Shown here in pieces: positions 9,225-18,000 of a stretch of DNA of 18,000 nt. Location: NCBI GenBank assembly GCA_001970855.1, contig LSSN01001319.1, positions 1 through 18,000 on the forward strand, given 5' to 3'. Position 1 is the stretch's first letter, and each line of letters starts with the position of its first letter. The translations under genes and the position numbers were made by a program. This DNA comes from Smittium culicis. Taxonomy: Eukaryota; Kickxellomycota; Harpellomycetes; Harpellales; Legeriomycetaceae. The notes beneath the pieces are model-generated. The model ran no database searches, was not told the DNA's origin, and worked only from the letters and a program-made list of their open reading frames with translations.

Positions 9225-10535
9225 TTATTGAATAGATTTTTTGCTCCACTTGGTTATGTATAAAGGCGCTTTAGGCGGATTCATAGGCCGTATTTTGCCT
9301 ATTATATCTCTATCCTTAAACCCTTGGTCCATACTTCCGCAGATAGACCACATGATACCGAGGTAGCCACACGGGTCATTTCCGTCAATTGAGTACTTAT
9401 CGTTGAGATAAATCGCTACTCTTAATGCCTCTTCTGGCGACTCGGTCCATTTGAGCAGCTGTTTGGCCCAGAACATCCTAATATATCCGTGCATCTTGCC
9501 GCTAATGACGAGCTCCTTTTGGCCGCTGTTCCAAACATGGACGTTTGTTTGCGCGTTTTCGAGTTCGCGTATACTGATAACATTCCTGGCATCGCCGCGG
9601 TGGTTATTGAGCGATTCTTGGGCCCAGGGCAAAGCGCCGCTGAAATTGTCATAATTTGGCTCGTGCATGCAAAAGTGTTCTGCTGTTTCCCTCCAGTGGA
9701 AAAGCTCGCCAATGAATGTTTGTAAGTTCTCATCGCTTTTCTTGAACCTTTTCATTGCCATGACTATCACTTTTTGCGCGCTGATCTGGCCTGTATGCAA
9801 CCAGGGGGATAGGTTGCTCAGCGCCGTATAGTCAGCATTGTTGCGCAATGCGCTATACTCGCTGAACTTGGCCTTGAAAAAATGTTCGACTTCTTTCATT
9901 CCTGCGCTATACCCACCAATGAATTTAGTCTTATAGGCTGGTGTAGTTTCTTCTTGTTCTTCCGCTTCTTGTTTGTAACTCTCGACTATTTCCTTTGGAT
10001 CATTATACTTGTGCTTTTCCAGCTCCTTATACTCAACCAAGTACTCGTCGCTATACTTGGACAGCTGGGTCTTGACGCTTCTCCCTGTTCGCTTGTACAC
10101 GTCTAGGATTTGGCAAGGAACTATATTGTGCGAATCACATACATAGAGTGATATCTTGTTATCCTCGCAATACTTTCTAGCTTGCTCGCGGTACTCCGCG
10201 CACTCGCGCAAAGGTGAATAGTCCATCACTATACAGTCCACGCTTTTGCTCTCAACAAAACCGCGGTAATCTCGCGTTATACTCAAATGCACATTCAATG
10301 ACTTGCAAGCCTCGCCCATCTCCGCAAGGCCCTCTCTAATAAACGATCTTTGCCTGACATTCGCTTTCAGTTTCTCGGCCTCTATAGCTATATAAAATCT
10401 TGATTTCGTTTCGTAGGATTTAGTGTACCCGAATATGACGCTGTAGTTGTCAAACAATCGCTGATCTCTCCTCATTAAGTACAGCACATTTCTCTTGTGT
10501 ATACACGAAGTTAGCTGCGTTATCCGTCTTTCCAT
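9225..10535 (-). CDS. Class II CPD photolyase
   Basis: Flavoenzyme that uses near-UV/blue light and FADH- to split cyclobutane pyrimidine dimers. The 436-aa single-exon product shows class II blocks throughout: LYLMRRDQRLFDN (18-30), MDYSPLR (104-110), DSHNIVPC (134-141), LSPWLHTGQISAQ (242-254), the acidic ELFHWRE segment (277-283), ALPWAQESL (301-309) and GKMHGYIRMFWAKQLLKWT (346-364). The class II electron-transfer tryptophans are all present (W335, W356, W363), as are N378 in YLNDKY, W304 and W396 in MWSICG. The final TRP-containing tail is somewhat short. Two otherwise conserved spots differ: WNAAQ reads WNSGQ and DPNG reads DPCG. The N-terminus is slightly shorter than in many homologues (450-500 aa), and no targeting peptide is obvious. 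It is convergent with the RING gene. The fold and class are certain; activity is inferred. Confidence 0.96.
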   Translation of the reverse strand: MERRITQLTSCIHKRNVLYLMRRDQRLFDNYSVIFGYTKSYETKSRFYIAIEAEKLKANVRQRSFIREGLAEMGEACKSLNVHLSITRDYRGFVESKSVDCIVMDYSPLRECAEYREQARKYCEDNKISLYVCDSHNIVPCQILDVYKRTGRSVKTQLSKYSDEYLVEYKELEKHKYNDPKEIVESYKQEAEEQEETTPAYKTKFIGGYSAGMKEVEHFFKAKFSEYSALRNNADYTALSNLSPWLHTGQISAQKVIVMAMKRFKKSDENLQTFIGELFHWRETAEHFCMHEPNYDNFSGALPWAQESLNNHRGDARNVISIRELENAQTNVHVWNSGQKELVISGKMHGYIRMFWAKQLLKWTESPEEALRVAIYLNDKYSIDGNDPCGYLGIMWSICGSMDQGFKDRDIIGKIRPMNPPKAPLYITKWSKKSIQ

Positions 10536-10803
10536 GTCTATAAATTATTGTACGCTTTATTTAAAAATTGCTAGACTTCAAATAGTATAAGGTTTAAAGG
10601 TGTGAGCGTATATTGGCAAAACTAATCTGAATATGCGATAAAAGTCAGAGTGAATTAGCTAATATCTTCTTTTAGATCGACTGCAAGTTCGCCAAGCATA
10701 AAATTCCGCGCTATTTCCTATTATTTGCCATAATTACATGCCAAGATTTGCTTACGTCTTCTTTCGCGCCAAACGTTTTTTTTTTTTTACAAACAATATA
10801 CCT
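10536..10803. promoter_or_regulatory. Upstream region of photolyase with an SCB/E2F-like site
   Basis: Between the photolyase ATG and the small plus-strand ORF lies TTTCGCGCC (10762-10770), which matches an E2F site and, read in reverse, the fungal SCB core CGCGAAA. A poly(T) run follows. Such sites drive G1/S genes in fungi; which neighbour it would serve cannot be told. Confidence 0.3.
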
Positions 10804-11055
10804 ATGCAGCAAATAAACATAAATTTGAACAGCTCGGAATCTAAAAGATGCTTGAAATCGCGTGAATGCCCTCAACCCCTCCGCAATTTAGTTCCAAATA
10901 TGGTAGATTCTCCAACATCACTCATATTTTTTAACCAACTTGATTTTATTGGTGAACTGTGTTTATTGATTTTATCCAATATGTACATCAATTTAAAATC
11001 AAATAGAATCACAGCACTCTCTCATACCAAGCTCTTGATAGGACGCAAAAAATAA
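10804..11055 (+). CDS. Hypothetical small protein, 83 aa
   Basis: An open frame from ATG 10804 to TAA at 11053-11055, starting MQQININLNSSESKRCLKS. The stretch is less AT-rich than the DNA to its right and uses mixed codons, which is the only argument that it is coding. An in-frame ATG at 10738 would add 22 residues but includes a Phe run from poly(T), so I prefer the later start. There is a mildly hydrophobic stretch in the middle (around 50-64) but no recognisable family, and no convincing splice partner was found. It may be a chance frame or one exon of a larger gene. Confidence 0.25.
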   Translation: MQQININLNSSESKRCLKSRECPQPLRNLVPNMVDSPTSLIFFNQLDFIGELCLLILSNMYINLKSNRITALSHTKLLIGRKK

Positions 11056-12518
11056 AATATATATGGGAGATTATTTCAAGGATCGGAACTTTTCCTAAAA
11101 AGTTTTTCCTACTTTGCAACATATTTTTATTTTATAATCTTAATAAAAATTATCGTCGAATGAATAATCTAATACAACCAATAACTTTACCTAATAAAAT
11201 TAAGCAAATAGAATTTCAAAGAAAAAAAGTTCCGCTTATCCAAAGAATTTCCCATATAAATAAATGGAAAATATGGAAAATATGGTTCAGCTATGAGCAT
11301 ATTTATTTACAATTAACTAAATTAGAAATGTATTACACATTACTTATGTTCACATTTAGGCTTACATATATCGTATGAAAATATATACTAGAGATTGCCT
11401 CCACAGGATCCTATTATTTATTTTCCTTATAAACATATAATATAATACTGTACTCATAATCCACAAGATTAATTAACGCTCATAAAAAATACCAATTTAC
11501 CGAAATTTCAGTCAAATTTTCTGAATTATATTGTTCATACAATACGTGACTTATTTTATAAAATCAACTACTCAAAATATTTTTTTTCTTTATTATACCT
11601 GAAGCAATGCTATTAGTATGTAATATCTGAATCATTAATAATATATTCTCGAGGATGTCTATAATAAGGTTCTTAATAAGATGCTATTTTTTCTTCGCTT
11701 CACCATTACCATTGGTTTAAAAATAATGAAAATTATACTATTATATTTTATTTTATTGATTGTTTTGGCAGTATATTGAATAATTTAATTTTTATATGAA
11801 ATGCACACTGTTATAGTCTATACGATTTTAAACTAAAAGCGTCTTATGTTTCATTAATGAAAATATAAATATAAATTCGAGAGCGTGATGAGTCATTTTT
11901 CTTGCTCTTTTTGGCATATAAATTTACGCTTAACACTATTATCTTATAATATAAAGTAACTATTGTAATATTACTTTTAAATAAATAGGCGCCGAAAAAA
12001 ATATACGAAAATAATAAAATATAGAGAATCTTTCATAATAAAAAAGCATATTTAGGCTATTTTAGTGTCTGGAAATTTTATGATCTTTTTTTAATATATA
12101 ATACTTATATTCTGATGTAGCCATAATACACCCAATATTTTTTTTATGGATTTTTAGAATAATTTCTTGAGTAAATCTAAAATTAATATTAGTTTCCATA
12201 TACATTTATAAATTTTTTAATGATTTCAATTACGATTTAGGTAGAATCAACACTTTATTTTAATAACATGGGATATTTCTTCGTGTATTCTTAAATTTTA
12301 AATTAAAACTAACTTAAATTATTCAATTATCTAACTAGCTAGTTTATTCACTATTTAATTCTAAGCTTTTAATTATCTGATAATATTGTCTCAAAAATTT
12401 TATTTCGTATTTATAAATTGTTTAACTAAACATTTTCAGTTATTAATTCAAGTTTCTGCTTTATACTACGGTGAAATTTTGTACTAACTCTCGAATAAAA
12501 TTTAATATATTTATATTA

Positions 12519-12545
12519 ATTATATCAATTATATCAATTATATCA
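12519..12545. repeat. Tandem repeat, three copies of ATTATATCA
   Basis: Three exact head-to-tail copies of a 9-bp unit within the AT-rich desert. Confidence 0.9.
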
Positions 12546-15311
12546 TTATTTAGAATCAAACTCTTATTCCCGTAAATCTAAATTTTGCTATATATATGTA
12601 CCAAAACCATTATTTTAAGTTTGATTTTTTTTTTTTCGAACATCAATAAAAATTTTTAGTACCATTTAGTAGTATTATAATATCTAGCTTTAACTTATTT
12701 CTTTTTATTAATAACAAATATACTTTTTTTTTGCTCAAAAATTATTAACACTATAATAAAATATATACTATGTTTAAATCATTCCACTTTTGGACTGTAA
12801 ATAATTAAATAGCCCTGGTTTATGTTTTCAAATTTGTTATTTTCTTATCTAAACACTTATATTGATATTCTATTAGTTAGAGACTAATTCATTACGCGAC
12901 CTAATATGAATTATATTTATTTTATTCAAAGATATTAATAGCATCCTTTTATTTCTTTACATATACTTTTTGATCATTCGACTTTCTATAAATGAATATT
13001 ATGAGTTTAGCACATAATTTGATTTGACAATTTGAATATTACACAATTTTATCCAAGCATTCAAGTCACTAATTATTTTTGGCATAATAAAATGGAATTT
13101 GAGTTAGAATTTTGAGCTTGTATTCAATTATTTGTATTTAAAATAGATAATTTGGTAAAGAAATCGATAATATAATTATTTTTCTTAATCAAATTAAAAA
13201 TAATTTCATAAATAAAAATTTTGACATATAAAATATTATAAATTCAATATAAATTTCTCGTATTATTTTTCCCATTTCACTTTGGTGGTCTTTTATTACT
13301 TACAATTAAAATCAAGCATTTTTGATATTTTAAGATTTTTTTTAAATTTTTACAGTTAATATTTATAGTGTTTTTTATAACGCTGGAAATATAAGGTCGA
13401 ATAGAGCTTTTTAATTTTTTGTTGTAGATTTTAAATTAAAAATTCGAATTTAATTATATATTTTATTATAAATTACTAATAAAACATTATTTGTAAAAAA
13501 AAAATTTTTATTATATCAAAAAGTCATATTAAAATTATAAATTCAATAATTGTGCATTTACGAGATCATTTCAAGGACTGAGAATTTTTCGATTTGAGTT
13601 TTCTCACTTATCATCATTAGTCGTATTTTTAAATAATTATCGATAATTTCATTAAATGACATTTTCCGATAACATCAGTATTTTTATTCTAAATCAGAAA
13701 TATTTTTTCAGATTAAAATTGTTCTGCTTCTGTATAAATTATTGGTATATGTATATTTATTGAAATTACATCTATTATTTTAATAACAATTATAATTTAA
13801 TTAAAAATTATATTTAAAATATTTTCTAATTTTATATTTGCTTTTTATATCGTTCAATAAAAAAAGTTAATTTATTATAATTGATTTTATACTCTGTCGG
13901 GATCATGTAAATGTTCTGATTTCATTAAAATTCATTTTGGTAATAATTATTTAAAATTTAGTTAATGGGGGGTTGCTTATTAAATTCAAAAACATATGTG
14001 TAATTTATTAGCTAAAAAATGAAATAAATCTATAGATTTTTATCACGTTTTTGATTTTAAAAACAATGAGATGGTATTAGATAGATAAGAGTGTACACAA
14101 GAATCAATTAAAACACAAGCTATAATACCGTTCAAATAATTGAATATCATGATTAAAAATAAATATTATGTATATTTACAAATTTTTTTTAAATTAGATA
14201 ATTATTATTGAAATTGAATTAAATTGAATAATTTTTTATTAATCCCGAGTCTATTATATTTAATTTTTTTTATAAATACTACAAAAATCAATTTATTCGC
14301 TAGTTTGTATTAATTAAATTATCATAATAGATTATAATTAACTGCTTTTTTATAAATTATTTTCCTATAATAAATTCAATAGTTTTTTTTTGTTACTACA
14401 AAATAAATGTTTCTGTAAATAAAAATTAGCTTTAAAATTTTAATAATAAACATGTAACCAATTCAATATAGCAATATTTATTAATATATTAAATAAATAT
14501 TCGTGTTTGTAAGTATTTATTATTTTTAAAACAGTTTTTTCTATTCTTTCTTACCATGATATAACAATTTAAAAAAAAGGTTATTGATTTTGTTCATCAC
14601 AACTATTCGAAGTATATATTTTATATTGTTTTTTCTTTTATTTTTCTTGATATTTTTGAAATAAAATTAATCAATTTTTAATGGATTAAACACGTTTTTT
14701 CTGCAAATAATTCTTATAATTTAATCAGGTATATTATAAATATCATATTATAATCAATTTATTCATTTATTTGATAATTTTAGGCTCCTAAAATGTTTTT
14801 ATACTAATAGTTAAACTGAAACTTAAAAAAAATACAAAAAATTTGAATCAAATAAATAGAAAAGTTTACTGTATTTATATTAAGTTTGACGACGTAAAAT
14901 TTTTTTAATATTTTCAAACATATTTCAGACTTGAAAGAGATAAATAATAAGCGTCTGTAATTTCAGTTTTTTTATTTACTTGGTAATTTTGTTCGAATTC
15001 TTTATATTAAGTCGTTTATTCAATCCAGTTTTATTGATTCAAAGCAATTTAAAACTTAACACTCAACAATTTTATTGTGAAAACTTTCAGTGAAAAAATT
15101 TGACTTTTTCTCTATTTTTATATTTTTTTAGTTAACTTTAGATACTACCTCGAATATTTTTTTCATCGATAAAATCTCTATTTTAGTCTTGCATAGATAT
15201 TTTTCAAAAACTTCAAAAAGATCCATAAAACATTACTAATATTTTTTAGCTGTAGTTTTTTTCTTAAAATACAATACTTGGTAGTATTTTTTTGACTAAT
15301 TTAAAGATGGT

Positions 15312-15340
15312 TTATTATCATTATTATCATTATTATTATT
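15312..15340. repeat. Tandem repeat, TTATTATCA unit
   Basis: Two exact 9-bp copies followed by a degenerate run of TTA, a small microsatellite-like tract in the desert. Confidence 0.85.
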
Positions 15341-17262
15341 AAACGTTTATTAGCTGAAAATATTTACGAAATAAATTTCGCTTATAATTTATTCTGGGTA
15401 TATAAAACTGATTAGCTTGATAATTTTGAATGAAAAATGAAGATTAAGGTTAAAATGTGTGTTCATCTGATCTTTGTAATCTTTTTTAAATAGAAAAAGC
15501 CTTCTCTTGAAGAGATGAGAGAAAATATTTAGCATAACATAAATTTGAAATATTTTATGGGGTATGTTGAATATTTAAAAAAAAAAAAATTAGAATTTAT
15601 CGGTTTTAGATAAATTAAAGATACGTATTTTTTGTAGTTATATAAATAAGTATTATATTATGAAATAAATTATGAGAATACTCGTAGAATGTTGATATTT
15701 TATTAGGTACACCACAAATAATCGGCCTTTAATTTCCAAGAAACACACAATTTTATCTTTCAAAAATATATTCGATATTTTTTCTTGAACTTTTTGCATT
15801 TTACTATTTTTAAATATAATATTAAACAAATACTAATTTAATCTAGTAAGAAAATAGCAAAAATTTTTAAAAAAAGTCGAATTATTCTTTAGATATTTTA
15901 ATTTTTAATTAATAGTTTATATTGAATCAAAAAATTTCATGGCAAATGAATAATTTAAATATAAAATAACAAAAATTAAATAAATTTTGGTTTAGATTGA
16001 TTCTAAAGTTGATAAAAGAAAAATAATCAAAGTTTTTTAAAGAATAATTTATGAAAAAAATAAAATATATGCATTATAGTTTATCTTTGAGTTATAAGAC
16101 TAATATAAAGAAGTTTACATTAGTCCAATTAAAATATTTATAGTAAGATACCAAAGAAAATTCTTGATTTGATTAATATTGTATATTAAAATCAAAAATA
16201 CATGTTTTAGGCATTTTAGTGAGATTTTTTGAATCTATAATTTATTAAAAGGTGGTATACAGTTATTTTTAAATTTAAATATTTCAGTAAATTTAGTTTT
16301 GCTTTCAATAATTTTATTCCCAAATTAAGGCTACAAGACTCTAATAGATTTTAAATAGTAATAAATCTACCGTAGCTGTATTATTTTAAGAGAGTTTTGG
16401 ACTATTAAAAATATTTTTTAATAAGCTGCCGTCAATATAATCGCATAAATATACTTAAATGTAATTTTATATTCTTAAATATAATGCGAATAATAGCGAT
16501 TTAATATTATATATCAGAGCCGGGAATAGATGTGCAATAAGCGTATCGAAGAATACTTTGTAAATTTAACTGTAATATATGTAATGAGTACAATGTTTTA
16601 ACTAAATCCTTGTTTTAAAAGCTCTTTTTTATTCAAAAAACTGATCGATTTTTCAAGTTTTTTTTTTTTAGAGTAGCGAATTTTAATGATATATTGGCTA
16701 AGCAACAATTGGCATCAAAAGAGTAATAAGAAAAATAATTATTATCGAATCAAGTAAATTGATTTAATTTAGTATTTCCAATAATAGTTCTAATGGTTTA
16801 ATTTTATATTTTTTGGGCATACATTTTATTAGAAGCTGGTGATTGGTTATAAGCTAGCGAAAAAAACATAGGATTCCCAACAAGTAAAAAGTCAACATTC
16901 CATATAATTGCTCACATTTTAATATACTAATTTTTTTAATTGTCATTTCAGTTTTGAAACAAGTTTTGTGGTTATGGTTGGCTAATTGAATCCAAGAAGC
17001 GAATAATATTTATATATTATAGCTTTAATTTTTTTGTATGCGTCTTGGCAATTGATATAAGATTAAATAGTTTAGAAATTCCTGCTGGCGAGGGAATTTT
17101 GATTGATTATTATTTTTATGGAGGGAATACTTAGATAAAGTTTATAAATAGTCCGAAGAAAATGCGAGCAATTTTTTTTTTTTTGATGAGTGACTTTAAG
17201 GCGCTATATATCATAAATTAAACTGATGAGTCAACATGGTCATACAAAATTTAAACTTTAGT

Positions 17263-17479
17263 TGGTATCAGGCGAGTTCGTTTTGTACATATTGCTTGCT
17301 GATAATAAAAGAATTTGAATTTGATTTAAAAGATTTTTCTTTATTTAAAAAATTGTTATCTGTCTAAAATATAATCTTTTGGTCTCTTTTTATACTTTAA
17401 GTATTCTAATTCTTCATTTCTCTAGTTTTAAGAATACTTAACACGCAAATTATAATACATGAAACACATTGATCTAACA
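17263..17479 (-). mobile_element. Candidate 3' LTR of a Ty3/gypsy retrotransposon (217 bp)
   Basis: Read on the minus strand this segment starts TGTTAGATC, directly after a polypurine tract, and ends GATACCA, so it has the TG...CA ends of an LTR. Inside, in the order expected for U3-R-U5, are TATAAAAAG (17386-17394) and AATAAA (17340-17345), about 40 nt apart. It lies 143 nt past the stop of the integrase frame, on the correct side. The partner LTR is outside the window, so ends and length are provisional. Confidence 0.45.
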
Positions 17480-17493
17480 CTTATTTTTCCTTT
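17480..17493 (-). mobile_element. Candidate polypurine tract
   Basis: AAAGGAAAAATAAG on the minus strand abuts the TG start of the candidate LTR. In LTR retrotransposons such a tract primes plus-strand DNA synthesis. Confidence 0.4.
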
Positions 17494-17622
17494 GTAGAAA
17501 GAAAATATTAATGATTCACTCTTTTTAATAACACATTATATTTCATATACTGTAAGATAATTCGAATTCAAGTGTTTGTAGAAAGATTAGTAATTCTCAA
17601 ATATAATTATACTGATCCCTTT

Positions 17623-18000
17623 CTACAAAGAATTATCCTTTTTATTGGTTTGACTTATATTTCCATCCAACGTTCCCGCACTCAAATGGGAATCCCCATG
17701 ACGCTGGATATACTCGAAAAGCCTTGATATATGATAAGTATGTTCTTTTCCTTTTTCATTCTTCACTTTATATAGGTTATGTGTAATTTTTTCTTGAATT
17801 TCGTATGGGCCTTTATATCGTGGATCTGTCTTTGTACGTACAGACTTCTTCCTAATCTTATAATCTAATATCATAACTAGATCTCCTACTACAAAATGTG
17901 GTACACACGTTGCAGACACAGACTGTCTTTCGTTTTCAACTCTTGCTAGCAAATTCTCATCCAATTCTACATCCCTGGAGTTATGATCCGGTTTGTTAAT
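17623..18000 (-). CDS. Ty3/gypsy Pol polyprotein, integrase C-terminal domain, partial
   Basis: The frame is open from the right window edge to a stop at 17623-17625 (125 codons; no true ATG start is visible, as expected inside a polyprotein). It carries the integrase GPY/F module: FVVGDLVMILD, then TDPRYKGPYEIQEKITHNLY (with the GPY motif) and EHTYHISRLFEYI. By family knowledge this C-terminal module follows the DDE catalytic core and helps bind DNA or target sites. Downstream in the same direction lie a candidate polypurine tract and LTR, which fits Pol being the last gene. There is no chromodomain after the GPY/F module; the last 30 residues are unremarkable. No frameshift or stop breaks this segment, so the copy may be fairly young. 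The rest of the element is outside the window. Confidence 0.85.
   Translation of the reverse strand: MNKPDHNSRDVELDENLLARVENERQSVSATCVPHFVVGDLVMILDYKIRKKSVRTKTDPRYKGPYEIQEKITHNLYKVKNEKGKEHTYHISRLFEYIQRHGDSHLSAGTLDGNISQTNKKDNSL

Larger units (their letters stand above)
11056..17262. other. Gene-poor, extremely AT-rich desert (about 6.2 kb)
   Basis: Six kilobases with no frame that looks coding on either strand and no exon-like GC-richer islands of the kind that reveal NAA20. Composition by eye is about four-fifths A+T with many short A/T runs. Two small 9-bp tandem repeats are listed separately. A 72-codon frame at 11160-11378 is AT-driven and not supported. The right end abuts the candidate Ty3/gypsy LTR. 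No tRNA, rRNA or CRISPR-like feature was seen. Confidence 0.6.

Noticed and set aside
9422..10106. Plus-strand and second minus-strand frames inside the photolyase
   Set aside because: Antisense or frame-shifted shadows of the photolyase coding sequence.
11084..11234. 10-bp inverted repeat CGGAACTTTT / AAAAGTTCCG enclosing about 130 bp
   Set aside because: Too short and isolated to call a mobile element; no target duplication or transposase nearby.
11160..11378. 72-codon plus-strand frame
   Set aside because: Composition follows the AT-rich background, with no motif, no splice partners and a local AATATGG duplication; treated as chance.
17262..17275. TTGGTATCAG resembling an initiator-tRNA primer binding site for a plus-oriented element
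   Set aside because: The preceding bases do not end in CA and the neighbouring retroelement is on the minus strand; the same bases are better read as the outer end of the minus-strand LTR.

Overview
The window looks like nuclear DNA of an AT-rich, intron-bearing eukaryote, most likely a fungus. The ribosomal protein L3 is close to yeast L3 in sequence and length. Genes are compact, with short GT-AG introns (about 70-215 nt), and intergenic DNA is extremely AT-rich. An RNF220-type RING ligase and a class II CPD photolyase, neither typical of model yeasts, would suit an early-diverging fungal lineage. That placement is an inference; nothing here fixes the taxon.

Layout. 1-416 (minus): 5' part of a probable non-LTR (LINE-like) retrotransposon ORF running off the left edge, with a 49-bp segment of its coding sequence repeated 330 bp upstream. 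745-2124 (minus): RPL3, whose first coding exon is only the ATG. 3366-4278 (minus): NAA20, the NatB catalytic subunit, in five small exons including one of 25 nt. 4990-6186 (plus): NSE4, the kleisin of the SMC5/6 complex, three exons, divergent from NAA20. 7374-8964 (plus): an RNF220-family E3 ubiquitin ligase, two exons. 9225-10535 (minus): class II CPD photolyase, convergent with the ligase. 10804-11055 (plus): a weakly supported small ORF. About 11.1-17.26 kb: a gene desert of very AT-rich DNA. 17263-18000 (minus): 3' end of a Ty3/gypsy LTR retrotransposon (candidate LTR, polypurine tract, integrase C-terminus), running off the right edge.

No operon-like logic links the genes. NSE4 and the photolyase both serve genome maintenance, but nothing in the sequence shows co-regulation. 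NAA20 has no long ORF and was assembled from small exons by hand; NSE4, RNF220 and RPL3 also gained exons not visible as single ORFs. The join phases agree and the products match their families in length.

No wholly new system is evident. The points most worth a second look are the RNF220 homologue with an extra zinc-binding motif, the repeat in the LINE-like ORF, the ATG-only exon of RPL3, and the 6-kb AT-rich desert beside a Ty3/gypsy element.
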